Shown piece after piece: positions 1-8,922 of a stretch of 64,000 nt of DNA; the first letter of the stretch is position 1, and every line of letters begins with the position of its first letter. The stretch is taken from contig NZ_JAHWCI010000002.1 in the NCBI RefSeq assembly GCF_019550915.1, positions 186,001-250,000 on the forward strand, read 5' to 3'. Source of the stretch: Mumia sp. zg.B17. GTDB taxonomy: Bacteria; Actinomycetota; Actinomycetes; Propionibacteriales; Nocardioidaceae. The translations under genes and the position numbers were made by a program. The notes below the pieces were generated by a model. It was not told the origin of the DNA. It saw nothing but the letters and a program-made list of their open reading frames with translations, and did no database searches.

Positions 1-1192
1 ACCGACGCTGGCCATCGTCGCCGGCGACCGCGATTGCACGGCGGTAGGCGTCGGCCGCCTCCTCGCGTCGCCCGACGTCGGCGAGCAGTCGCGCCTGCAC
101 GGCGGGGAGGTAGGCGTACTCGCCCAGGCTCGGGTCGCCGATGACAGGCTCGAGCGCCGTGAGCGCGGCCTCGGGGCCCTCGACGTACGACACCGCGACC
201 GCGCGGTTGAGGCGGACGACCGGGGTCGGCCACTCCTCGACCAGCCGGTCGTACAGCCGCAGCAGGGCGGGCCAGTCGGTCGTGTCGACGCTGGCCGCGT
301 CGGCGTGCACGCCGGCGATGGCCGCCTGGAGCGCGTACCGCCCTGCACGGCCGTCGCGAGCCAGTGCCCGCTCGATCGCTCGGGTGGTCGCCTCCCGGCC
401 ACCCGCCATCAGCCGCACGTCCCACGATCCGCGGTCCTGACCGTCCAGGAGGACCACGTCGGCCTCGCGACGGGCCCACGTGCGCGCCTGCGTGAACAGC
501 ACCAGGCCCAGCAACCCCAGGACCTCCGGCTCGTCGGGGAAGATCTCGCCGAGGCTCGTCGCGAGCGAGCGTGACGCCACCTCGAGCGCGTCGGTCTGCG
601 GGTCGCGCGGTCGTTCGTGCGCCGCGGTGGCCACCAGGTGGACGACCTCGAGCACGGCGCCGAGCCGCTCGGGAAGGTCGTTCGCGGCCGGGACGGCGTA
701 CCGGATCCCGGCCGCGGTGATCTTGCGCTTCGCTCGCGTGATCCGAGCCGCCGCGGTCGACGGACGGATCAGGAGGAGGGAGGCCGCGGTCGGTGTGGGG
801 ATCCCGCAGACCACCCGCAGCGTCAGCAGCACCCGGTCGGCCTCGGACAGCGACGGGTGGCAGCACGTGAAGACGAGACGGAGGAGCTCGTCGTTCCAGC
901 GGGCGGCCGCGGCGTCGGCGTGGCGCGACTCCTCTCGCAGCGCGAGGTCGGGCATCCGCTGCCGCAGCGATCCCGTCCGGCGGTGCAGGTCGAGCGCGTG
1001 GTTGCGTGCGGTCCGGACGAGCCACCCGACCGGGCTCGACGGGACGCGCACCCAGGTCTGCAGCGCCCGCTCGAACGCGTGCTGTGCGCAGTCCTCGGCG
1101 GTGTCGATGTCGCCGGCGGTGCGGACCGTGGCCGCCACCACGCGGCCCCAGTGCTCCCGGTGCAGCGCGGCGACGGCCTCGTCGACCGTCAC
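1..1192 (-). CDS. ECF42-type RNA polymerase sigma factor (3' end cut by window)
   Basis: This is a sigma-70 family ECF factor with the long C-terminal extension (DUF6596/TPR-like) of the ECF42 group. About 397 codons are visible before the window edge. I start it at GTG 1192 (VTVDEAVAALHREHWGR); an upstream GTG in another frame runs into a stop. Region 2 lies near residues 10-60 (DIDTAEDCAQHAFERALQTW) and region 4 near residues 105-150 (LTLRVVCGIPTPTAASLL). The tail holds helical repeat-like stretches such as RLNRAVAVSYVEGPEAALTA. It sits 27 bp behind a YCII gene on the same strand. That pairing is typical of ECF42 loci, where no anti-sigma factor is usually found and the extension is thought to control activity (family knowledge). 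Target genes are unknown. Confidence 0.88.
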   Translation of the reverse strand, partial: MTVDEAVAALHREHWGRVVAATVRTAGDIDTAEDCAQHAFERALQTWVRVPSSPVGWLVRTARNHALDLHRRTGSLRQRMPDLALREESRHADAAAARWNDELLRLVFTCCHPSLSEADRVLLTLRVVCGIPTPTAASLLLIRPSTAAARITRAKRKITAAGIRYAVPAANDLPERLGAVLEVVHLVATAAHERPRDPQTDALEVASRSLATSLGEIFPDEPEVLGLLGLVLFTQARTWARREADVVLLDGQDRGSWDVRLMAGGREATTRAIERALARDGRAGRYALQAAIAGVHADAASVDTTDWPALLRLYDRLVEEWPTPVVRLNRAVAVSYVEGPEAALTALEPVIGDPSLGEYAYLPAVQARLLADVGRREEAADAYRRAIAVAGDDGQRR

Positions 1193-1219
1193 GGGTGTCG
1201 TCTCAGGCGACGTGGGCCG

Positions 1220-1573
1220 TCACTCCCCGCCGAGATCGAGGATCGGCCGCACCTCGACGACCGCGCTGGGGCACTGCTTCGCGAGCGCGAGCGCGGTGTC
1301 GAGCCCGTCGCACTCGATCAGGTAGTAGCCGCCGAACGCCTCCTTCGACTCGACGAACGGTCCGTCGGTGACGACCGGCTCGGGCCCGTTGCGCACGGTC
1401 GTCGCGGTCGTCGTCGGCTGCAGCGCCTCGCCCCCGTGGTCGACACCACCGGCGGCCGCGACCGCCTTGGAGAATCGGTCGTGGGCAGCCATCACGCGTT
1501 CCCACTCCTCGGGGGACGCCTCGGCCCACGTGGCCTCGTCGTCGAACAGGATGAAGAGGTAGCGCTCGCTCAT
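1220..1573 (-). CDS. YCII / DGPF-domain protein, ECF42 partner
   Basis: A 117-residue ferredoxin-like-fold protein of the YCII family. It begins MSERYLFILFDDEATW and contains the conserved VTDGPFVESKEAFGGYYLIE segment, which is the DGPF core. The start at 1573 is chosen because GGAGAG lies 4 bases upstream; a longer in-frame extension to 1648 reads low-complexity RPGEGPDPRGRP and has no ribosome site. It is co-oriented with and directly upstream of the ECF42 sigma gene. Family members commonly travel with ECF42 factors, but their biochemical role is unresolved, so no enzyme activity is assigned. Confidence 0.9.
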   Translation of the reverse strand: MSERYLFILFDDEATWAEASPEEWERVMAAHDRFSKAVAAAGGVDHGGEALQPTTTATTVRNGPEPVVTDGPFVESKEAFGGYYLIECDGLDTALALAKQCPSAVVEVRPILDLGGE

Positions 1574-1654
1574 CGGTCTCTCCTTCGGTCGGCCCCGCGG
1601 GTCGGGGCCCTCACCCGGACAACGAACAGAATCCCCCGAGATCGACAACCGGCG

Positions 1655-2758
1655 CTAGGAGTCCGTCAGCCGGAGCTGCCACTGCCCGCTCACGCTGGCC
1701 GGGCGGTAGCCGAGCGCGACGTTGACCGCCAGCATGTGCGTGTTCTCCTCGGCGTTCCACGTGTGGATGCGCCGCGCCTGCGGGCGTACGGACGCCAGCG
1801 TCTCCAGCAGACGGCACTTGACCAGCATCCCGAGGCGGTGTCCGCGGTGCTCCGGCAGCACAAGCGTGTCGTCCTGGATCACCGACTCGGGTCGTGAGTC
1901 GGTGAACTCGACGACGGTGTAGGCGGCGAGCTCCCCCGTCGGGACGTGCTCGGCCGCGACGACGAGCGCCAGGTCCCCGGTCGCCTGCCGTCGTGCCGTC
2001 GCTTCGCGGAGCCGTGCGACGTCCCAGGGATCCTCCACCTGCTCCATCCCGCCGGACGGTGTGGCCGTCGACATGCGCGTCAGGAGCCGGGCGTACTGGA
2101 CCTCCCACGCCTCGGGGATCTCGTCGACCCACGTGTGGAGGCGATAGGCATCGCCGGCGGCCGCGGCCGACGTCCGGGACAGACCGGCCAGGTGCTCGTG
2201 GCCGACCGGCAACGGGAGCGTGGACTGTCGCTCCACCTGCTCGAGCGTGAACCCGTACCGGACGGCGAAGCGGGTCGCGGGATCGTCGGTGGGGACGCTG
2301 CCCACGCCTGTCGTCGCCGCCAGCGTCTCGTTGCCGGCGTCGATGACCCGTCCGTACGACGTCTCGGCCTTGACCACCGTGCGTCCCGTCTCCCGGACCC
2401 TCTCTGCGAGGACGGCGGCGAGCGCCGTCCCGATCCCGCGCCGACGCCATGCGGGGTCGACCCCGAGGTCGAGGTGCACGACGTCGGTCTCGCCGACCTG
2501 GGGCAGCCGGACCGACGCGTGGCCGACCACGGACTCCGGCGTACGGAGGTCGTCGCAGACGGCCACGATCCGGTGCTGTGGGCGGTACGTGCGGTCGGCC
2601 AGGATCGACGCCATCTGGGCGAAGCCCGGCGTCAGGTCGTGGTGGCCGTGGAGCGCGTCGTCGCTCGCCACCCGCACACGCTCGACCCCCAGCAGCGCCC
2701 AGGCCTCGGGGGAGGTGGCGGAGGAAGGCAGGGGGACGGGATGGATCGCGGGCAGCAT
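1655..2758 (-). CDS. Tandem GNAT-family N-acetyltransferase
   Basis: A 367-residue protein with two GNAT-like halves. The N-terminal half carries a good acetyl-CoA motif A, LGVDPAWRRRGIGTALAAVL (near residues 97-116). The C-terminal half has a second, weaker acetyl-CoA loop, LPEHRGHRLGMLVKCRLLE (near 298-316), followed by a VNVALGYRPASVSGQWQ ending typical of this fold. The two-domain layout resembles MshD-type and other actinobacterial tandem GNATs. The neighbours (YCII, NhaA) give no mycothiol context, so the substrate is unknown. Start ATG 2758; no clear ribosome site is visible. Confidence 0.85.
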   Translation of the reverse strand: MLPAIHPVPLPSSATSPEAWALLGVERVRVASDDALHGHHDLTPGFAQMASILADRTYRPQHRIVAVCDDLRTPESVVGHASVRLPQVGETDVVHLDLGVDPAWRRRGIGTALAAVLAERVRETGRTVVKAETSYGRVIDAGNETLAATTGVGSVPTDDPATRFAVRYGFTLEQVERQSTLPLPVGHEHLAGLSRTSAAAAGDAYRLHTWVDEIPEAWEVQYARLLTRMSTATPSGGMEQVEDPWDVARLREATARRQATGDLALVVAAEHVPTGELAAYTVVEFTDSRPESVIQDDTLVLPEHRGHRLGMLVKCRLLETLASVRPQARRIHTWNAEENTHMLAVNVALGYRPASVSGQWQLRLTDS

Positions 2759-2828
2759 CTGGCGAGTGTGTCCCCGGTCGGAGGGGCGGTCAATCGCTTA
2801 ACGACCGCGCGTCCTCGGGCGACGGCAA

Positions 2829-4130
2829 CTACGCCTCGTCGTCGCGCTGGTAGACGTCGGGCACGCCGTCACGGTCGTCGTCACACGCCTCGTCCTCACT
2901 GATCCGACGGTAGCGGCGGTTGCGCAGACGCAGCACGACCGTGGCGAGCAGCGCGGCGAGGACAGAGCCCTCGAGCACCCCGATCTTCACGTACTCGTCG
3001 TACGTCGAGGCGAGACCGTACGCGAGGTCGCCGATCAGGAGGGAGACGGTGAACCCGATCCCTCCGAGCATCCCGACGCCGACGACGTCGATCCACCCGA
3101 GCGACGGGTCGAGGCGTGCGTGCGTGAACCTCGCCATCAGCCAGGTGGCCCCGACGATGCCGAGCGTCTTGCCGACCACCAGACCGAGGACGATTCCGTA
3201 CGTGATCGTGCTGCGGTTGGCGTCGAGGAGCCCGCTGACTCCGCCGACGTCGACACCGGCGGCGAAGAACGCGAAGATCGGCACGGCGATGCCTGCCGAG
3301 ATCGGTCGCCAGACGTGCTCGAAGTGCTCGGCGAGCCCTGGGCCGGCCTCCGGGCCGCCCGCCGCCTTTCTGCGCGCCACCGGCACGGTGAATCCGAGGA
3401 TGACGCCCGCGACCGTGGCGTGCACCCCTGAGGCGTGGACGAGGCCCCACGCGAGCAGCGCGAGGGGGATGAGGATCCAGCCCGAGCGCACCCGTCGCTG
3501 CACCAGCACCGCGAAGATCCCGATCGGCACGAGGGCGGCGGCGAACCACCCCACCGCGAGCTGGTCGGTGTAGAAGAACGCGATGATGACGATCGCCAGC
3601 AGGTCGTCGACGATGGCGAGGGTGAGCAGGAAGGTCCGCAGCGCCGTCGGCAGGAAGGACCCCAGGACGGCCAGGACGGCCAGGGCGAACGCGATGTCCG
3701 TCGCCGTGGGGATCGCCCAGCCGCGCAGCGCCGTGCCCCCCGTGCTGAGGTTGACGGCCACGAAGATCAGTGCCGGCACGACCATGCCACCGACGGCAGC
3801 GAGGATCGGGATCGCCGCTCGACGCGGGTCGCGCAGGTCGCCGGCGACGAGCTCGCGCTTGAGCTCGAGCCCGGCGACGAAGAAGAAGATGGCCAGCAAG
3901 CCGTCGGCCGCCCACGTGCCGAGGCTCAGGTCCAGGTGCAGCGACTCGGGGCCGATCCGGGTGTCACGCAGCGTCGTGTAGGCGTCGCCGAGTCCGCTGT
4001 TGGCGAGCACGATCGCGACCGCGGCGGCGCCGATCAGGAGGAAGCCGCCGACGGTCTCCTGCCGTAGCAGCGCGGCGATGCGCGAGGCCTCAGGCCATGA
4101 GCCGCGACCGAGGACGGTGTTCTGGGACAA
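2829..4130 (-). CDS. nhaA: Na+/H+ antiporter NhaA
   Basis: A 433-residue inner-membrane Na+/H+ antiporter with about 12 hydrophobic segments. The family signature stretches are present: [18 protein letters not shown], which carries the conserved TM4 Asp, and [16 protein letters not shown], which carries the paired Asp residues that bind Na+/H+. The annotated start is TTG 4130 (reads [10 protein letters not shown]) because AGAAGGAG lies 5-6 bases upstream. The open frame continues to 4331, but that extension is atypical of the family and runs toward the divergent ABC promoter. The C-terminus is a charged tail, [14 protein letters not shown]. It exchanges cytoplasmic Na+ for external H+ at alkaline pH or high salt (family knowledge). 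Confidence 0.93.
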   Translation of the reverse strand: MSQNTVLGRGSWPEASRIAALLRQETVGGFLLIGAAAVAIVLANSGLGDAYTTLRDTRIGPESLHLDLSLGTWAADGLLAIFFFVAGLELKRELVAGDLRDPRRAAIPILAAVGGMVVPALIFVAVNLSTGGTALRGWAIPTATDIAFALAVLAVLGSFLPTALRTFLLTLAIVDDLLAIVIIAFFYTDQLAVGWFAAALVPIGIFAVLVQRRVRSGWILIPLALLAWGLVHASGVHATVAGVILGFTVPVARRKAAGGPEAGPGLAEHFEHVWRPISAGIAVPIFAFFAAGVDVGGVSGLLDANRSTITYGIVLGLVVGKTLGIVGATWLMARFTHARLDPSLGWIDVVGVGMLGGIGFTVSLLIGDLAYGLASTYDEYVKIGVLEGSVLAALLATVVLRLRNRRYRRISEDEACDDDRDGVPDVYQRDDEA

Positions 4131-4285
4131 CGGTGCTCCTTCTGGGGTGGTCGAGACGACGCCGACCAGACTTCCCGGCACACCGACACACACTTTACCG
4201 GCGACTCGTTGCTTCGCTGAGGAGACCAGGATCACATACCATCCGGACGGTCGATATTCGATCGCGGCGCCTCCGACACGGTGCT

Positions 4286-4291
4286 TAGGCT
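4286..4291 (+). promoter_or_regulatory. -10 element (TAGGCT) of the ABC exporter genes
   Basis: TAGGCT lies 8 bases before GTG 4300. This is the spacing expected if transcription begins at or next to the start codon, giving a leaderless or near-leaderless mRNA. No ribosome site is visible before GTG 4300. Confidence 0.55.
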
Positions 4292-4299
4292 TGACCGTT

Positions 4300-6027
4300 G
4301 TGAAGAGCCTCCCGCTGGACGACCCAGGCACACCGGACCTCCGTTCGGCGGCCCGCTACATGGCGTGGATCCTGCGTGTCCAGGGCTGGACGCTCGTCGG
4401 CGCGGTCACGTTCGGGATCACCTGGATGGTCGCCCAGGCGTCGGTGCCCGCCGTCATCGGCGCGGCGATCGACGCGGTGGTGGAGCACGGGTTCGGGCGG
4501 GGTCTGGTGCTCTGGTCAGCGCTCCTGCTGCTCGTGGGTGCGATCGGGGCGGCCGCCGGGATCATCCGTCACCGGCTCTCGGTCCAGATGTGGCTGGATG
4601 CGGCCTACCGCAACGTCCAGCTGGTCAGCGGGCACTCCGGCCGGCTCGGTTCGGAGCTGAACCGCCGGGTCGCTCACGGCGAGGTCGTCTCCGTGGGTGC
4701 GACCGACCTCGCGAACCTCGGCAACTACGTGGACGTCGCGGGTCGCTTCGCCGGCGCGATCGTCGCCTATCTCGTCGTCGCGGTGATCCTGCTCCGCTCA
4801 TCGACCACGTTGGGCCTCGTGGTGCTGATCGGTGTCCCGGTCCTCATGCTCGCCACCGGCCCGCTGCTGCGCCGTCTGAACCGACGCAACCAGCACGCCC
4901 GTGCTCTCCAGGGGGAGCTCAACACGCTCGCCAGCGACATCGTCGCCGGCCTGCGGGTGCTTCGCGGGATCGGCGGGGAGGCGATGTTCGACCGCCGCTA
5001 CCGCGCCGCGTCGCAGGACGTCCGCAGAGCCGGCGTCCAGGTGGCGCGGGTGCAGTCGGTGCTCGACGCGCTCCAGGTCCTGCTCCCCGGGGCGTTCGTG
5101 GTGCTCGTCGTCTGGCTCGGCGCGCGCTACGCCGCGTCCGGGGAGATCAGTACGGGCGACCTCGTGGCGTTCTACGGCTACGCGACGTTCCTGCTGCTGC
5201 CGCTGCGCACCTTCACCGAGGCCGCCAACAAGATCATCCGCGGCCACGTCTCGGCGCGGCACGTCATCCGCATCCTCCGCATCGCCCCGAGCGTCTCCGA
5301 CCCCGCTGACCCGGTCAGCCCGCCCGACGGCGACCTTGTCGACGCTTCGACCTCGTTCGTGGCGAGCAAGGGCCTCTTGACCGCCGTCGTCAGCGACGAC
5401 CCGCGGGACGCCGTGGCGCTGGCGGACCGGCTCGGAGGCTACGTCCAGCCGGGACGCGACGACGTCGACGCCGTCACCTACGGCGACGTGCCGCTGGGTG
5501 CGGTCGGTCGGGACGAGCTCCGGCGCCGGGTCGTGGTCAGCGACACCGCGTCCGCCCTCTTCAGCGGGCGCCTCCGAGACGCCCTGGACGCCGGCCGTGC
5601 GACCTCGGACGAAGAGGTCGCGCACGCCCTGACGACCGCCTCGGCCGACGACGTCCTGGAGGCGCTGGACGACGGGCTCGACGGTGAGCTGGCCGAGCGC
5701 GGGCGGTCCCTGTCCGGCGGTCAGCGCCAGCGCATCGTGCTCGCACGAGCACTGCTGACCGACGCCGACGTGCTCGTCCTCGTGGAGCCCACCTCGGCGG
5801 TGGACTCGCACACCGAGGCGCGGATCGCCCAGCGGCTGAGACGCCACCGCGCCGGACGGACCACGGTCGTCGTCACGAGCAGCCCGCTCGTCCTCGACGT
5901 CGCCGACGAGGTCGTGTTCCTCACCGGAGGGCGCGTCGTCGCGAGGGGCCAGCACCACCACCTGATGTCCACCGACCGTGCCTACCGCCAGGTCGTGACC
6001 CGAGAGGAGGCCGAGGACGTTGCATGA
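4300..6027 (+). CDS. ABC exporter half-transporter with degenerate nucleotide site
   Basis: A 575-residue fusion of an ABC exporter membrane domain (about residues 15-320, six hydrophobic spans) and an ATPase domain. The ATPase domain is strongly degenerate. The Walker A position, near residue 360, reads [20 protein letters not shown] and has no GxxGxGKS. Walker B reads [12 protein letters not shown], losing its Asp. The H-loop region reads [10 protein letters not shown], without His. The signature LSGGQRQR (about 471-478) is intact. It therefore cannot form its own ATP pocket but can donate its signature motif to a partner. The gene overlaps the next half-transporter by 8 bp, so the two should form a heterodimer. 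Start GTG 4300 fits TAGGCT 8 bases upstream. Substrate unknown; multidrug-type export is the usual default. Confidence 0.9.
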   Translation: MKSLPLDDPGTPDLRSAARYMAWILRVQGWTLVGAVTFGITWMVAQASVPAVIGAAIDAVVEHGFGRGLVLWSALLLLVGAIGAAAGIIRHRLSVQMWLDAAYRNVQLVSGHSGRLGSELNRRVAHGEVVSVGATDLANLGNYVDVAGRFAGAIVAYLVVAVILLRSSTTLGLVVLIGVPVLMLATGPLLRRLNRRNQHARALQGELNTLASDIVAGLRVLRGIGGEAMFDRRYRAASQDVRRAGVQVARVQSVLDALQVLLPGAFVVLVVWLGARYAASGEISTGDLVAFYGYATFLLLPLRTFTEAANKIIRGHVSARHVIRILRIAPSVSDPADPVSPPDGDLVDASTSFVASKGLLTAVVSDDPRDAVALADRLGGYVQPGRDDVDAVTYGDVPLGAVGRDELRRRVVVSDTASALFSGRLRDALDAGRATSDEEVAHALTTASADDVLEALDDGLDGELAERGRSLSGGQRQRIVLARALLTDADVLVLVEPTSAVDSHTEARIAQRLRRHRAGRTTVVVTSSPLVLDVADEVVFLTGGRVVARGQHHHLMSTDRAYRQVVTREEAEDVA

Positions 6028-7765
6028 TGCCCTGCCCATCGCCGGCAGCCGAGTCTTCCGCTCCTACCTGCGCCGGATCGGGCGCGACCACCGCCGCGAC
6101 CTCGTCGTGATCGTCGTGCTGCACGGTGCGGCAGCCGGCGCCGGCCTCGTGGTGCCGTGGTTGATCGGCGACCTCGTCGAGGCCGCGACCGACAAGGGCG
6201 GCTACGGCACCATCGACCGGATCGCGATCTTCGTCGCGGTGTGCCTGCTGGCGCAGACCGTGCTCACCCGGTGGGCGCGACTGCGCTCGGCCGTCTTCGG
6301 CGAGACCGTCCTGGCCCGGCTGCGCGAGGACTTCGTCGACGAGGCGCTCGGCCTGCCGATCGGTGTCGTCGAGAGCGCTGGGACGGGCGACCTCCTCACC
6401 CGGACGTCGCGTGACGTCGACACGCTCGGATGGTCCGTGCGCTTCGCGGTGCCGGAGACCGTCGTCGCTCTCGTGACGGCGGCGTGCACGATCGCCGCAG
6501 CGCTGCTCGTCGGCGGCTGGGTCGCCGTCCCGCTCGTGCTGGGCGTGCCCGTCATCTGGGTGGCCTCCCGGTGGTACCTCGCGCGTGCGCGCGCCGGCTA
6601 CATCCGCGAGCACGCCTCGTACTCGCGGATCAACACCACGCTCGCCGAGACCGTCGAGGGTGCTCGCACCGTCGAGGCCCTCGGGCTGGGCGCGCAGCGC
6701 AGCGAACGCATCGACGCCGACATCGCGGAGTCGTACGCGGCCGAGTCCTACACCCGCAACCTCCGCTCGGTGTTCTTCCCCGCGGTCGAGATCGGCTATC
6801 TGGTGCCCGTCGTCGCGACCCTGCTCGTCGGGGGATGGCTGATGGCGCAGGGGTCGATCACGCTGGCCCAGATGACGGCGGCGGTCCTGTACGTCCGGTT
6901 CCTCATCGACCCGGTCGACCGCATCATCAGCTGGATGGACACCCTCCAGGTGGGTGCGACGTCGCTCGCGCGCCTGCTGGGCGTGGCGGAGGTCCCGGAC
7001 GACCGGGTGCCGACCGGTCGCACCCCTGCAGGCGAGGAGATCGAGCTCGACGACGTCCGGTTCTCCTACATCGAGGGCCGAGAGGTGCTCCACGGGGTGG
7101 ACCTCGAGCTGGCGGCGGGCGAGCGGCTCGCCGTCGTGGGCCCGTCGGGCGCGGGGAAGTCGACGATCGGCCGCCTGATCGCGGGCATCCAGGGTCCGAC
7201 GAGCGGCGCGGTCACGGTCGGCGGGGTGGGGGTCACCGAGCTCGAGCTCGACGACCTCCGGCGCCGGGTGGCGCTGCTGACGCAGGAGCACCACGTCTTT
7301 GTCGGCACCGTGCGTGACAACCTCCAGCTTGCCCTGGAGGACGGGGGTACGGCCGCCGACGACCGGCTGTGGGCAGCGTTGGACGCCGTCGGTGCGCGCG
7401 ACTGGGTCGCGCAGCTGCCGCACGGCCTCGACACGATGGTCGGATCCGGTGGGCACCGGCTCACCGACGCCCAGGCGCAGCACCTGGCGCTGGCGCGCGT
7501 CGTCCTGACCGATCCCCACACGCTCGTGCTCGACGAGGCCACGTCGCTGATCGACCCGCGCGCTGCCCGCGCCCTCGAGCGCTCGTTGAGCGCGGTGCTC
7601 GAGGGACGCACCGTAGTCGCCATCGCGCACCGCCTCTACACCGCGCACGATGCCGACCGCGTCGCCGTCGTCGAGGACGGCGCGATCACCGAGCTCGGCA
7701 GCCACGACGAGCTGGTAGCCCGCGGAGGGTCGTATGCGGCCCTGTGGAAGTCCTGGCAGAGCTAG
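6020..7765 (+). CDS. ABC exporter half-transporter, catalytic-site subunit
   Basis: A 581-residue ABC exporter subunit with membrane domain first and ATPase second. Walker A is perfect (VVGPSGAGKST, near 371-381), as are the Q-loop (LLTQEHHVF), Walker B (LVLDEATSLID) and H-loop (AIAHRL). The signature region reads RLTDAQAQHLALAR instead of LSGGQ. This is the mirror image of the upstream subunit. In a heterodimer, its Walker motifs pair with the partner's intact LSGGQ to make one full site, while the second site lacks motifs on both faces. Start TTG 6020 overlaps the upstream stop by 8 bp and has GAGAGGAGG upstream. Confidence 0.92.
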   Translation: MHDALPIAGSRVFRSYLRRIGRDHRRDLVVIVVLHGAAAGAGLVVPWLIGDLVEAATDKGGYGTIDRIAIFVAVCLLAQTVLTRWARLRSAVFGETVLARLREDFVDEALGLPIGVVESAGTGDLLTRTSRDVDTLGWSVRFAVPETVVALVTAACTIAAALLVGGWVAVPLVLGVPVIWVASRWYLARARAGYIREHASYSRINTTLAETVEGARTVEALGLGAQRSERIDADIAESYAAESYTRNLRSVFFPAVEIGYLVPVVATLLVGGWLMAQGSITLAQMTAAVLYVRFLIDPVDRIISWMDTLQVGATSLARLLGVAEVPDDRVPTGRTPAGEEIELDDVRFSYIEGREVLHGVDLELAAGERLAVVGPSGAGKSTIGRLIAGIQGPTSGAVTVGGVGVTELELDDLRRRVALLTQEHHVFVGTVRDNLQLALEDGGTAADDRLWAALDAVGARDWVAQLPHGLDTMVGSGGHRLTDAQAQHLALARVVLTDPHTLVLDEATSLIDPRAARALERSLSAVLEGRTVVAIAHRLYTAHDADRVAVVEDGAITELGSHDELVARGGSYAALWKSWQS

Positions 7766-7869
7766 CGACCACGTGGGGTGCCTGTCAGGGCGGGTAGGGG
7801 CCGTGACTGCGCCGCGGGCTCTAGGCTGGGCGGCACGAGGGCGCGCGCGACACCGAGGAGGCCCGACCG

Positions 7870-8310
7870 ATGGACGCTGTCGACCGGGAGATCATCGGGC
7901 ACCTGATGCGCGACGGGCGGGCGACCTACGCCGAGATCGGGTCAGGTGTCGGGCTGTCGGCGCCCGCGGTCAAGCGTCGGGTCGACCTGATGCGGGCCCG
8001 CGGCCAGATCACCGGGTTCACCGCCCTCACCGACCCGGCGGCGCTGGGCTGGACCACCGAGGCGTACGTCGAGATCTACTACGACGGCAACGTCTCCGTG
8101 GCCGAGCTCAAGCGCAACCTCGCGGCCATCCCGCAGATCGTCGGCGCGTGGACGGTGGCCGGCCACGCCGACGCGATCGTGCACGTGATGGCGACGAGCA
8201 TGACCGAGATCGAGCAGGTCGTGGAGCGGATGCGGGAGCACGCGCGGGTCGAGCGGACACGCAGCGCGATCGTGATGTCGCGGCTGTTCGAGCGCCCGCG
8301 CTCGCGGTGA
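7870..8310 (+). CDS. Lrp/AsnC family transcriptional regulator
   Basis: A 146-residue Lrp/AsnC protein. An N-terminal helix-turn-helix (VDREIIGHLMRDGRATYAEI followed by GLSAPAVKRRVDLMRARGQI) is joined to a C-terminal RAM/ACT-like ligand domain ending in TRSAIVMSRLFERPRSR. The start is supported by GAGGAGG 8 bases upstream of ATG. A -10-like TAGGCT at 7822-7827 gives a conventional leader of about 35 nt. Proteins of this family bind amino acids and control amino-acid metabolism or export genes (family knowledge). The ABC exporter just upstream on the same strand is a possible target, but nothing in the sequence proves it. Confidence 0.92.
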   Translation: MDAVDREIIGHLMRDGRATYAEIGSGVGLSAPAVKRRVDLMRARGQITGFTALTDPAALGWTTEAYVEIYYDGNVSVAELKRNLAAIPQIVGAWTVAGHADAIVHVMATSMTEIEQVVERMREHARVERTRSAIVMSRLFERPRSR

Positions 8311-8362
8311 GGGCCCGCCACCGTCCTCCCGACCCGCGCGCCCCTCAGGGGGTGGTGGTGGC

Positions 8363-8557
8363 TCAGGCGTCGGCGGGCATGAGGAGCCAGGCGACGAGGT
8401 AGACGAGGATCATGGATCCCAGTCCGAGCAGCGTCAGGACGACGAACCCCAGCCGGACGACGGTCGGGTCGACGCCCAGATAGCGGGCCAGTCCTCCGCA
8501 CACTCCTCCGATCCACTTGTCGTGGGTCGTGCGGGCGAGCTGCTTGGAACGGTTCAT
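8363..8557 (-). CDS. Small PspC-domain membrane protein
   Basis: A 64-residue protein that is almost only a PspC domain: KWIGGVCGGLARYLGVDPTV followed by one hydrophobic span (residues about 33-60) and the end WLLMPADA. It begins MNRSKQLAR at 8557; its ATG overlaps the stop of the upstream membrane gene by 4 bases, so the two are translationally coupled. PspC domains sense or transmit cell-envelope stress at the membrane (family knowledge). Two further PspC proteins are encoded within 2 kb. A longer open frame to 8854 is out of context and rejected. Confidence 0.9.
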   Translation of the reverse strand: MNRSKQLARTTHDKWIGGVCGGLARYLGVDPTVVRLGFVVLTLLGLGSMILVYLVAWLLMPADA

Positions 8558-8922
8558 CGGGGGTCCTCTCGGTCGTCGGAGGACCGCGTGAGGTCCTCCA
8601 AGGTGAGTGTGTCGGCAGGGACGGTGTCGGTGTTCTCGGCCGGGTCGTCGTCGTCCGGCTGCTCGGCAGCGCCCGGCGTGGGGTCCAGAGTCGTCGGTGG
8701 CGCCACCGCGGTGCGCTGCTCGCGCTGCCGCCGACCCGCCTGGCGCGCGGCGATCAGCGTCGCGACGAGCCCGACCGTGCCGAGGGCGACAAGGAGCAGG
8801 GGGGCCGCCACCGCGAGGGTGGCCGGCTCCCAACCTGCGTACCACATGCCCCACAGGGCGCCCGCGACGAGCACGAACGCGAGCGCGACGAGGGTGACGG
8901 CGTCCAACGGATGACGCTTCAT
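8554..8922 (-). CDS. Two-span membrane protein of the PspC locus
   Basis: A 122-residue protein with two hydrophobic segments (about residues 9-28 and 33-58) followed by an Arg-rich turn, AARQAGRRQREQR, and a long acidic, disordered tail containing PDDDDPAEN and ending SSDDREDPR. No enzymatic motif is visible. It overlaps the 64-residue PspC gene downstream and the large PspC/LiaF-like gene upstream by 4 bases each, so the three form one tightly coupled operon. It is probably an accessory membrane component of the same envelope-stress system (inference from context). Confidence 0.82.
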   Translation of the reverse strand: MKRHPLDAVTLVALAFVLVAGALWGMWYAGWEPATLAVAAPLLLVALGTVGLVATLIAARQAGRRQREQRTAVAPPTTLDPTPGAAEQPDDDDPAENTDTVPADTLTLEDLTRSSDDREDPR

